Assembly: GCF_025574485.1 (NCBI RefSeq)
Contig: NZ_JAOBPO010000001.1
Location: 689,501 to 753,500, forward strand
DNA length: 64,000 nt
From: Kordiimonas aquimaris
Lineage (GTDB): Bacteria; Pseudomonadota; Alphaproteobacteria; Sphingomonadales; Kordiimonadaceae
Direction of reading: 5' to 3'
Positions 46,248 through 54,464 of the stretch are shown piece after piece. The notes under the pieces were generated by a model. That model did not search any database. It was given only the letters and a program-made list of their open reading frames with translations, and was not told the origin of the DNA. The position numbers and the translations under genes are program-made. Numbering within the stretch: the stretch's first letter is position 1; every line of letters begins with the position of its first letter.

Positions 46248-48698
46248 TTAATCGACATCAAGTGCGTCAGCAGCTTTGCTCGCTAGGTTCTGGAAATGGA
46301 TACCCGTTAAGGTACCGCTATTTCTGTCGCCAACGCGTTCAAGATCACTTTGCAGCCCAGCCAGTGTTGAGCGACACAGCGAGCGATAGTCGTCGCTTAC
46401 AGCATCATCGCCTTCTGACGGTGCCGTGACACCAGCAATAAGCAAGTTAACCATCGCTGCTTGCAGGTTACGTCGGTATGCCGACACATTTGGACGGCGC
46501 TCACCCAGTTCTTCAAATATCGCTGACCTGACGTCTGTAAACAGTTCAACAGGGTCATATGTTTCAAGACCAGCAGCTTGAAACTTGATAATGCGATCAA
46601 TCTTGTCAGCAGATAAAAAAGTGTTCAGCGGGCGCGTGCCAAACCGTGCAACAGAGTCGATATAGAAGTCATAACCAACACGTTTCAGTACGTCTTCGTT
46701 TTTCCAGAACGCTGGCAATTTGAAAGCGTTATCCGCAATAAACTGCATGGCTTCCCTTTGCTTATCCATAGGGTAGCTGGTGAAAACCTCTGTTTCTTCG
46801 TGGCCTTGCGCCAGTTCGCGGCGGTACACCGCAGAGCCAACATATTTGGCGACGTGGCGAATTTCACGCACATACTGTGATGCCAGAGCGCCGTACGCGA
46901 CCTTGATTTCGTCGTATGTCATGCCGTCTTCATAAGACGCTGCATCAACTACATTGGCCATAATACGCTCAAGGTTTTTCATGCCCAAACGCGTTGCTTC
47001 CATCGCATCATTACCGATATCTTCGGTTTGAATACGCGGGTCGTATGCCGCACCGTCAGAGTACGAGTCCCACCGCAAAGACTTGTCTGTCAGTTGGCGG
47101 TCAGCAATCGCGTTCAGCAATGGAATTTCTTCTTCTGCTGTGCGGTCACCGGAGAATTCAGTGTATCCCCATTCAACAGCAAAGTTGTCATATGGTCCCG
47201 GCACATAGTCGATTGGTGAAACACCATCTTCAGGCTGGATTACATAGTTGAAGCGCGCGTAGTCCATGATGGATGAGGCGACACCATTTTTGGCAACAAA
47301 TTCAGGATCGCGGAGCTGCTCAATTGTGTATGCGTTTGAGCCAATGAAGTTGTGGTGCAGACCAATGGAGTGCCCCACTTCGTGCGCAACAACAAACCGT
47401 ACCAGATCAGACATAACATCATCAGGCAATGGCAGCTTAGCCGCGCGTGGATCGGTGGCACCAGCCTGTGCATAATACCATTCTTCAATCAGTTTGATCA
47501 CATTGTGGTACATGCGCACATCAGCTTCGATGATCTCGCCGGTGCGCGGATCGGCCACGTGCGGGCCATTGGCGTTTGGAATAGTTGACGGCACCCAGCG
47601 GATAACTGCATAGCGTGCGTCTTCCGGGTCCCAATCAGGGTCTTCCTCAACTGTTGGTGCCATTTTGGCAATGATCGCGTTTTTGAAGCCAGCCTTCTCG
47701 AATGCAGATTGCCAGAACTCAATCCCTTGGCGTGTTGCTTCAATGTAGCGTGTTGGTGTGCCGCGGTCGATATACCATACGATTGGCTTCACCGGTTCGC
47801 TCACTGCCGCGTTCGGGTCTTTTTTCTCAAGGCGCCAACGATTGATGTAACGCTTGGTCTCTACCTTGTTTTTGATGCCGTTATAGTCAGTGTAACGGTC
47901 GTCAAAGAACCCAACGCGGTGGTTGTAATGGCGCGGTTTCATCAGATTATCGGGCAATGCGAGAATAGAATGGCGAATTTCGGCCGTTACACTCTCGGTC
48001 TCCTTGCCGTTTTTGCGTGTAAACAGGCCAAGCACGCGCGCTTCAACATTGCGTTCAAACGATTTTACGTTTTTCACCACTGATGTTTTGGCGTCCATCT
48101 TGTCGTCGTTCAGGCCTTCCAGACCTTTCACTTTGCCAAGGAAGGCTGGTGTAATGTCGATGACGGGTGTCTCATTTTCACCGAAGGTTACAATCGGGAA
48201 CTTGCCCAGCACACCGTCGAGGTGGGCTGCGTTAATCACAAATGTTTCCGGCTCGCCTTCTGCTTTGATCACGGAATGGTCTTTGGCACGCAAAATCAGG
48301 TCATTACCTATGCGCTCAAAATAAACATACTGCCGCGCTGAATCAGCACTGATCAAACCCTTTTGGTTTTGAATGCCGGCAATTTTCACCAGCCAAACAA
48401 ATTCACGGCCCAACTGGTCTGCCGGAATTTCAAAATATGCCTTACCCTCAACCAGGTGCGTTGTGAACACACCAGCTCGTGTGACCGCTTTATCTGTAAT
48501 GACGTCAGCATATTTTTTGATTTTTGATTTTTTCTTTTTGGCTTTTTCGTCGCCGCCGCCATTAGCGTCAGCGTCTTTTGCTTCTTGTTCGTCTTGTTTG
48601 TTTTGTAGTGTGTTAACGGCACTTGTGTCCGCGGCAAAACTGTATGTTGCCGAAAGTGCCAGCATGCTAGTGGCGCATGCCAGTTTGATTAGATTGTT
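46248..48698 (-). CDS. Secreted zinc metalloprotease (DUF5117/DUF4953 type)
   Basis: 816 residues from the ATG that follows AGGAGAGGCTA; a longer frame is possible but would swallow that site. A signal peptide (about 1-23) is followed by a Lys/Asp-rich stretch. The metzincin motif HEVGHSIGLHHN is at about residue 438. Surrounding blocks (RYAVIRWVPS, GPHVADPRTGEIIEADV, SSIMDYARFNYVIQPEDG) match the DUF4953/DUF5117/DUF5118 family, widespread in marine bacteria. Role: extracellular or periplasmic protein digestion (family-level inference). It is followed by the patatin gene on the same strand. Confidence 0.92.
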   Translation of the reverse strand, partial: NNLIKLACATSMLALSATYSFAADTSAVNTLQNKQDEQEAKDADANGGGDEKAKKKKSKIKKYADVITDKAVTRAGVFTTHLVEGKAYFEIPADQLGREFVWLVKIAGIQNQKGLISADSARQYVYFERIGNDLILRAKDHSVIKAEGEPETFVINAAHLDGVLGKFPIVTFGENETPVIDITPAFLGKVKGLEGLNDDKMDAKTSVVKNVKSFERNVEARVLGLFTRKNGKETESVTAEIRHSILALPDNLMKPRHYNHRVGFFDDRYTDYNGIKNKVETKRYINRWRLEKKDPNAAVSEPVKPIVWYIDRGTPTRYIEATRQGIEFWQSAFEKAGFKNAIIAKMAPTVEEDPDWDPEDARYAVIRWVPSTIPNANGPHVADPRTGEIIEADVRMYHNVIKLIEEWYYAQAGATDPRAAKLPLPDDVMSDLVRFVVAHEVGHSIGLHHNFIGSNAYTIEQLRDPEFVAKNGVASSIMDYARFNYVIQPEDGVSPIDYVPGPYDNFAVEWGYTEFSGDRTAEEEIPLLNAIADRQLTDKSLRWDSYSDGAAYDPRIQTEDIGNDAMEATRLGMKNLERIMANVVDAASYEDGMTYDEIKVAYGALASQYVREIRHVAKYVGSAVYRRELAQGHEETEVFTSYPMDKQREAMQFIADNAFKLPAFWKNEDVLKRVGYDFYIDSVARFGTRPLNTFLSADKIDRIIKFQAAGLETYDPVELFTDVRSAIFEELGERRPNVSAYRRNLQAAMVNLLIAGVTAPSEGDDAVSDDYRSLCRSTLAGLQSDLERVGDRNSGTLTGIHFQNLASKAADALDVD

Positions 48699-48916
48699 CA
48701 TTAGCCTCTCCTGCGCAAAGTGTCCCACTGGCTGGTGTTTTAGTGATTAAACATCAGCATTGGAAGTGCGTTGTCGGAAATGTTACTGGCATAATGATTA
48801 TGGCGCTTTGGCCTTTTTTGGGGCGGTGTGTGCGTCCAGTGCGATGAAGCGCAATCCCTTGTGTTACCTTATATCACTAACCATCGCTGCAGCGTCTTAT
48901 GGTGGTGTGTTTGAGG

Positions 48917-49270
48917 TTATTCTTTTAAAGCTGCAAGATAGTGATTCACTGCTGTTTGCACGTGGCGGAACCTGTCACCGCCCAAATGCTTGCCGCCGTA
49001 CCAGCGGGTCACAACAATGATATGGTTGTGCACATCTGCGCGTTCCAGCATGCGCAGAATGATCATGCCCGCACCGCTTTCACCGTCGTCATTTTTCAGG
49101 TTGCCATCATCGCAGATCACACCCCATGTATTGTGTGTTGCCTTGGCAAACTTTTTGGTGCGTTTCAGTTCCTTGATAAACGCTTTTGCGTCTGCCGCAG
49201 ACTGGCACGGCCCACCCGCCACAGCATATTTTGAGCCGCGGTCAGAAATAATATTCTCAAAAATCAACAT
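48917..49270 (-). CDS. IMPACT/YigZ-type N-terminal domain protein (UPF0029)
   Basis: 117 residues matching the Impact_N/UPF0029 domain: DRGSKYAV, THNTWGVICDDG, DDGESGAGMIIL and VVVTRWYGGKHLGG. The usual C-terminal domain of YigZ is absent, so this is the short single-domain form. The function in bacteria is unclear; the eukaryotic homologue regulates Gcn2. The first 33 codons and 20 bases upstream are duplicated in decayed form exactly 2500 bases away at 51671-51790. Confidence 0.87.
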   Translation of the reverse strand: MLIFENIISDRGSKYAVAGGPCQSAADAKAFIKELKRTKKFAKATHNTWGVICDDGNLKNDDGESGAGMIILRMLERADVHNHIIVVTRWYGGKHLGGDRFRHVQTAVNHYLAALKE

Positions 49271-49290
49271 GAAGCACAGCCATAGGGCAG
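49171..49290. repeat. Direct repeat copy A (5' end of IMPACT-type gene)
   Basis: About 120 bases covering the start of the IMPACT-type gene and its upstream bases, repeated in the same orientation at 51671-51790 with about four of five positions identical by eye (shared blocks CCTTGATAAA, ACTGGCACGG, ATATTCTCAAAAA and AGCCATAGGGCAGGTG). The two copies bracket the DUF2306 and AraC-type genes. Confidence 0.85.
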
Positions 49291-49531
49291 GTGCCCGCGA
49301 TGCGCAAGGGCTGCCTGGGAGCGAGGCCAGGGTTTGTGCCGACGTTTCATATCAATTTTGATGGAAATATTGTCTCACTTTTAAGGTCGGATGCCTAAAA
49401 CGATAAAAATTCAAGGCACCCTTTCTCACCGTTAATGAGGTTCAATAGTTTTGCCAGTTTCAAACGACAGGGCGGCGTTTTGAAAATATCTCCAGTTTAT
49501 GAAGAGCAGGCCGCCCAGCCGCTTTTTTGTT

Positions 49532-50392
49532 TTAAATGAGGCGCGGAAACCACATGCCCATGGTTGCAGCGAAAGTGCCCACCAATATTGCGCCTGTTGC
49601 AAGGATCAAAACCACCGCAACAGAAGACTTTAGTGCGTTGTTTTTACTGCGCTGTGCGAGGAAATAGGCTTCCAGTATCAGAAGCGGTATAGCCATCTGG
49701 CCAAAATACATGAAGGTAAGAAACGGGCCTTCGAAAGTTTCCGGGTTAATGCCAATGCCGCCAGTTGTTATGAACCAGAACATCAGACCAATACGAAAGA
49801 ACCATACAGCACTGACAACCATAAACAGCCGCATAGCCCACCGGCGGTGCCGGTCTATTTGCCGCTTGGTTGCAAAATTTATTGCCAATCCGCCAAAGGC
49901 CAAAATCAGAACAGCGTCAAGACTAATGGCGAGATGGCCAACCAAGCCGCCCGGAACGCCGCGTGTCCAGACAATATAAAGCCCGGCAATGCTAGTGATT
50001 GAGGCCATCACTATATAAACCCTGCCCACATAACGATGGAAGCGAGGGAACCGGTTCCGGATATGGGGGATGAACTGAAGTGGGCCACTGCCAATGATGA
50101 TAATCGCGATCAGTACATGAGCAGCTATGGCAAGATTGCCCGCCATGTCACCGGCGATATACCCGTCAGGTAAGGTGGTATTCGCCAATCCGGGCAGGCC
50201 AAATTGTACCAGCTCCGGGATGTACTGAAGGACGACATAAAAAACAAATATCCACTGGCCGATAGCCGCCGCCAAAAACCATGCAATACCAGAGTATCTT
50301 ACCATGCGGTCGGGCCAGGGTTTTGGTTGGGGTGGAACGGGGTGGTTTGTTGAAGTTTCTTTATTCAAGAATGTTTGTGTCGCTGTCGCCAT
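49532..50392 (-). CDS. DUF2306 membrane protein
   Basis: 286 residues. After a Pro-rich N-terminal tail there are about seven to eight hydrophobic segments. The DUF2306 core shows AHVLIAIIIIGSGPLQFIPHIRNRFPRFHRYVGRVY in pieces (GPLQF, FHRYVGRVY) and RHRRWAMRLFMVVSA. The conserved His/Arg residues in the membrane suggest haem or redox function, but this is not established. It is divergent from an AraC-type regulator, which may control it. Confidence 0.88.
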   Translation of the reverse strand: MATATQTFLNKETSTNHPVPPQPKPWPDRMVRYSGIAWFLAAAIGQWIFVFYVVLQYIPELVQFGLPGLANTTLPDGYIAGDMAGNLAIAAHVLIAIIIIGSGPLQFIPHIRNRFPRFHRYVGRVYIVMASITSIAGLYIVWTRGVPGGLVGHLAISLDAVLILAFGGLAINFATKRQIDRHRRWAMRLFMVVSAVWFFRIGLMFWFITTGGIGINPETFEGPFLTFMYFGQMAIPLLILEAYFLAQRSKNNALKSSVAVVLILATGAILVGTFAATMGMWFPRLI

Positions 50393-50515
50393 CGCTTGTT
50401 CTCCTTTTTTAATGTACGGCGCGGTTTCTTTTGTGAGCAGTTGTCCTGCACCTCATATTTTTGACGCTCCGGGAAACAAGCTTTATAAGAAGGAGTAAGC
50501 GCTATTCTCGCCTAT

Positions 50516-51640
50516 TTGGAAAACGGCCAGTATTTTTATGGTATTTGGAAGTTTTTTCTGGCGGTTGCCGCGTGTAAGATGGTGACAGGGCGGCGCAAAA
50601 GACTGCCTAAACACGACAGATGGATTGAGGTAGTACCTATTATGACCGCATTGCTGGCTCGGCGCCTGCCACTGAATATTGCACCAATTGAACCAATTAA
50701 CCTAATATGGTTGGCCTTCACGCTTTCCGTGACGGCATCTATCTTACCGAGCATGGTTGGCGGTGTTGTTGCCCCGCTCGCAAATATAGCTGCGGTGGTC
50801 GGGTCTGCAGGATGTGGTTGGCTCTGGCTTCTTGCCCGCAGTCTTTTTCGTGAAGAAAAACAGATAGAGCGCTGGAATATATTTGCGATGGCCGCAATCA
50901 TCGCAGTTGAAGGGTCCAGCAACCTTATCGGGAGATATCCACCAAACGGGTCCATGTCAGAAATGTATCGCATTCTTGGTAATGCCGAAGGGTTCATTTG
51001 TATCGGTGCTTTGGTGTTGGTCTTTGCTGAAGTGTTTTCGGATTACAGCAACGAACTGCACAAACAGGAGCGGCGCTTTCGTCAAATATTTAGCCTGACG
51101 TTTGGCGCCATGATCGCCCTCACCCTTTTGTGGGTGTTGAACGCTGATGAAAACAGCCTCGGTGGACAATGGAAAGAGACAGTTCTTATATCCAGCGCGT
51201 TGGTGGGTGTTATTGGAACGAGGCTATGTATTTCATTTCGGAAACTACATCCGCTTTCGTTATCAAAGGTACCTAAATATGCTGCCAGACATGCTGGCGA
51301 CGATGTGCTTGCCAAACGGATCATTCAGTTCCTTGAGCAAGACAGGAAGTTTGCAACCCCGGAGTTGAAAGTGGCTGACCTTGCTGAACTTCTTGGGGAA
51401 CATGAATACAAGGTTACGCAGTGCATAACGGGTTCGCTAGGATACAGGAATTTTAACCACCTGATCAATTCATGTCGCATAGAAAGCGCCAAGGAAGCTT
51501 TGGCTAGCCCTGGAAATAAAGAGCGGCTTATTTTGTCGGTTGCTTTCGATTGTGGCTTCAATTCGATCGGACCATTCAATCGTGCTTTCAAACGACAGGT
51601 TGGGATGACCCCCAGAGAGTACCGGGCCGCTGTTGAGTAA
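50516..51640 (+). CDS. AraC-family regulator with N-terminal membrane domain
   Basis: About 374 residues if a TTG start is used. The N-terminal half has six or so hydrophobic segments (about 47-230). The C-terminal AraC helix-turn-helix pair lies at about 270-372 (FNHLINSCRIESAKEAL, VAFDCGFNSIGPFNRAFKRQVGMTPREYR). The start is unsettled: AAGGAG at 50490-50495 is ideally spaced for an in-frame ATT at 50504, the TTG is 20 bases away, and the first ATG (50579) has no ribosome binding site. This architecture is a membrane-bound sensor regulator. It probably controls the divergent DUF2306 gene. Confidence 0.85.
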   Translation: MENGQYFYGIWKFFLAVAACKMVTGRRKRLPKHDRWIEVVPIMTALLARRLPLNIAPIEPINLIWLAFTLSVTASILPSMVGGVVAPLANIAAVVGSAGCGWLWLLARSLFREEKQIERWNIFAMAAIIAVEGSSNLIGRYPPNGSMSEMYRILGNAEGFICIGALVLVFAEVFSDYSNELHKQERRFRQIFSLTFGAMIALTLLWVLNADENSLGGQWKETVLISSALVGVIGTRLCISFRKLHPLSLSKVPKYAARHAGDDVLAKRIIQFLEQDRKFATPELKVADLAELLGEHEYKVTQCITGSLGYRNFNHLINSCRIESAKEALASPGNKERLILSVAFDCGFNSIGPFNRAFKRQVGMTPREYRAAVE

Positions 51641-51670
51641 GCTATCGTCCATTGTGTCTTATGGTGGGCT

Positions 51671-51790
51671 CCTTGATAAAAGCTTTTGTAGCCGAGGCGG
51701 ACTGGCACGGACCATCTGCCACAACATGTTTTGAACTGAGGTCAGAAATGATATTCTCAAAAACAAACATGAGGCAAAGCCATAGGGCAG
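51671..51790 (-). pseudogene. Decayed 5' fragment of IMPACT-type gene (repeat copy B)
   Basis: On the minus strand an ATG at 51770 opens MFVFENIISD, then ...CQSAS and KAFIKE, colinear with the first 33 codons of the gene at 48917-49270; the frame then runs into unrelated sequence and the rest of the gene is missing. The upstream bases AGCCATAGGGCAGGTG are also conserved. It is a non-functional partial duplicate. Confidence 0.85.
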
Positions 51791-51827
51791 GTGGTTGCTT
51801 ACAAGAATTGCCTCGCGCTAAAACATA

Positions 51828-53288
51828 TCAAAAATTGACGTCATAGGTTTTATTCATCACTTCAACAGAAATGTTATTGTTGTTATAATTTGCTACAATC
51901 CGATTGATTTTAAGCTGTTTACTTCTAACAAAGTCTATGAAGGTTCTGGTGTAACTAGGAATCACCTTAGCGATGGTGTTATCTTGGGGGATATGCAGGA
52001 AGTGCGTTTGGAAAATAATTCCACTATCTTTGAAATATACAAAGCCTTGTCTTTTTGAATGCATATTTTCTAGTACATAAAAATGTGTATCATCAATAAT
52101 ATGCTCATGTTCAATTGTGCGGAATTTGAATGTAGCAATATCGTCAGCAAAGGGAGGATAGGCTTTTATGGCCGCGATACTGTAGTTGTCGGCAAGTATC
52201 TCTATTCCTTGATTAGCAAAAGCTTTAAGGCCAGAAATCTGATGCCCGTGAGGGTGAGTAACATAAACTGAGACGATTTTCTTTTTTGGGAATTGATCAA
52301 GAATAAGCTTTATCGTTTTATCTGCTAATCTGGAATTATTACTGGCGCCAAATACCGTAATTTTATCGCCGTTCACTTTAAACAGACTGTTGCGTGCGGC
52401 CGAAGAGTCGGTGATAAGATAAAGATCGGTTGCAATTTCTTTTGATACAAGAACCCCGTCGCCTCTAGAGATTATGGGGCCGTATCCTTCTGGTAGCTGC
52501 AGTCTGGTAGGGTCCACTTCTTCAATAATATTAAAGTTATCAATGAAGCTTATGTAAGTTGGTTTCGTTTCTCCATCATAGTATTGATATATGGACCGAG
52601 CAAAGGTCATATTCTTTGTGGTTTGATAATCGTTATAAACGAAAATTCCACCAAGAGGCCTATGGTTGATCGATATCAACTGCAATGGATTGTTGCTAAA
52701 TTTATAATCAATAACATCATCATTCGAAGTTTTATGTATTAGGGTTGTCGCTCCTGATTTTCTCTCTTGGTGAAGGGTAATGTTTCCCTTAATATCGGTT
52801 TCTTCAAGAAGTGGCCTTACAGCTAGAAAATCAATATTCATGACATTATAACCCTTAAATATATCAAAGTTATCCATGTCTCTGCGTTGAACAGCTTTTC
52901 CTAATACTGTAGCGCTTTTTTCATAGAAAAAGCTTTCCTTGTTATTCTGGAATTGTGCTCTGTCGTATAATCGCCCTCCTGAATAATAAACTATATCATT
53001 GTCGTAAAAGTGTCTTTTGACCAGATCAGCTTCAACCACTCTTTGCGACATGAATAGGTTAGGTGTTTGGTAGTCCCAGTAATTGTGATCCTGATAGCGT
53101 CTGTTCAAGAAATGATATTTCATTGAATAGGCTTTAATTGACAGAGTGCTTTTATAGTGTGTTTTAAGCTTGGTTATATAATCATCGACTTCTCCTGCTG
53201 AAGCCGTGGGCATTATAATGATGAATGATACTAAGCCCAAAAGCGCAAAAGTTACCGCTGACAAAAAACGCGTTAGATTACGCTGCAT
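51828..53288 (-). CDS. Exported protein with degenerate metallo-beta-lactamase fold
   Basis: 486 residues with a signal peptide (about 1-31). The N-terminal 270 residues are beta-rich and resemble the region preceding the lactamase fold in other large exported MBL proteins; I do not recognise a named domain. At about 340-355 comes YVTHPHGHQISG, aligned with the THxHxDHxxG motif, but the Asp is His and the third His is Gln. Later zinc ligands are not evident. I infer a zinc-poor or inactive MBL fold. The gene is markedly AT-rich relative to the core genes. Confidence 0.78.
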   Translation of the reverse strand: MQRNLTRFLSAVTFALLGLVSFIIIMPTASAGEVDDYITKLKTHYKSTLSIKAYSMKYHFLNRRYQDHNYWDYQTPNLFMSQRVVEADLVKRHFYDNDIVYYSGGRLYDRAQFQNNKESFFYEKSATVLGKAVQRRDMDNFDIFKGYNVMNIDFLAVRPLLEETDIKGNITLHQERKSGATTLIHKTSNDDVIDYKFSNNPLQLISINHRPLGGIFVYNDYQTTKNMTFARSIYQYYDGETKPTYISFIDNFNIIEEVDPTRLQLPEGYGPIISRGDGVLVSKEIATDLYLITDSSAARNSLFKVNGDKITVFGASNNSRLADKTIKLILDQFPKKKIVSVYVTHPHGHQISGLKAFANQGIEILADNYSIAAIKAYPPFADDIATFKFRTIEHEHIIDDTHFYVLENMHSKRQGFVYFKDSGIIFQTHFLHIPQDNTIAKVIPSYTRTFIDFVRSKQLKINRIVANYNNNNISVEVMNKTYDVNF

Positions 53289-53449
53289 AAAAAATATTCC
53301 CGCTCAAGATTTTATTGTTATAATATAACTTAATTTACTTTATAGATTTTTTGCAACGAAAGCTTTACGAAAAGAGGTGATTGTTCTTAGAGAGGCCTTA
53401 ATGCCACCTCCCGAATGTTCGCTTCGAGACGAAGGCGAGTGTCTCAGTC

Positions 53450-53510
53450 CAGCAAAAATGCTTTTATGTGCTCGTTAATAAACGCATTGTCTTCTGGGTT
53501 AAGGCCAGAA
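53450..53510 (-). repeat. Copy of the 3' end of the MetX-like hydrolase gene
   Basis: 61 bases identical except one to 56934-56994. On the minus strand it encodes the last 20 or so residues of the hydrolase (NAFINEHIKAFLL, then D and a stop). Nothing else of that gene is present beside it. It sits in the 308-base gap 53289-53596, in which I see no gene, only AT-rich sequence next to the MBL-fold gene and an unassigned stretch after the repeat. Confidence 0.9.
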
Positions 53511-53596
53511 GTGGGCGTAAACCGAGCGATCTAAGACACCCAAAGAAGCACATTTATACCTAATTCAGTTAATGCTTTAATTGGTCGATCACGAGT

Positions 53597-54343
53597 TTAG
53601 AATGATTTTGAGAGGAAAACGCGAAAATCTACATCTGAAGTTGCGTTTGTTAGGCCGAGCAGTGTGCTTGCTTCAATTGACCAACCTTCAGCAATTTTTG
53701 CGGAAATGGCTGGGCCAACTGAGTGATTTTGATTTCGAATTGCCGGAAAGTCGGCCGTCGAGCCGTATGTATTGAAGACCTGTACTTGCAAATTATAGTT
53801 GGAATTTACTTTGTAGCGTAAGCTAGAACGAGTTTGAAGGAAGAGGCCACTATTGCGGTTTGACCCGAACTGAACCTGTGCGAGCATCACCGCGCGGACA
53901 AACCACTGCTCATTAAGCGGTACATCATTGGTCCAGTTAAAACTAACAAGGTTGGGCCGGTCTTTGCCCAGCAAAACATCTAGCCGAAAGGCGGAGTCAA
54001 AGCCGTTACGCTCTTTGTTGAGGAACTGATATTGAGCTTCGAATTGAACGAGATCAAAATCGAAGTTGCTCATATTTGTGTCCGCACCTTGTATCACGGC
54101 TCTCAGGCGCAGATTATCTGTGACACTTTGCTGATAATGAAAACGGCTGGTAAGGCGTGATGGGCGTCCATCTGATTGCGGTGCAATGGCTGCTCGAAAC
54201 TCGATCGCCTTGCTTCCTGGAGCAACCTTAGGACCAAAGACTCCACCAACATTTTGGGCGCCGGCACTTCCCATGAGACCAAAAAAAACCAAGCCGATAA
54301 AAGCTGTTATGGCGCCAGTATGTATAAAGCGGATTTTTAGCAA
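53597..54343 (-). CDS. Putative outer-membrane beta-barrel protein
   Basis: 248 residues with a signal peptide (about 1-29, ending GSAGAQ). The mature part is rich in alternating aromatic/polar strands (FHYQQSV, FEAQYQFL, RSSLRYKV, YNLQVQVFN) and ends in FLSKSF, a terminal Phe as in BAM substrates. No named family is recognised. The pattern fits an 8- to 12-strand barrel. It follows the chemoreceptor gene on the same strand (121 bases). Confidence 0.78.
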   Translation of the reverse strand: MLKIRFIHTGAITAFIGLVFFGLMGSAGAQNVGGVFGPKVAPGSKAIEFRAAIAPQSDGRPSRLTSRFHYQQSVTDNLRLRAVIQGADTNMSNFDFDLVQFEAQYQFLNKERNGFDSAFRLDVLLGKDRPNLVSFNWTNDVPLNEQWFVRAVMLAQVQFGSNRNSGLFLQTRSSLRYKVNSNYNLQVQVFNTYGSTADFPAIRNQNHSVGPAISAKIAEGWSIEASTLLGLTNATSDVDFRVFLSKSF

Positions 54344-54464
54344 GTTGTTCCCATGTCAGCTTGACCTTCGATAGTCAGGCTACCTTTCTTTTTATTCACT
54401 ACACACTCTTTTAGAATAACTTGCTGTAAGAGCAGGCCTAATCGAGAAAACTCTGTGATGTATC

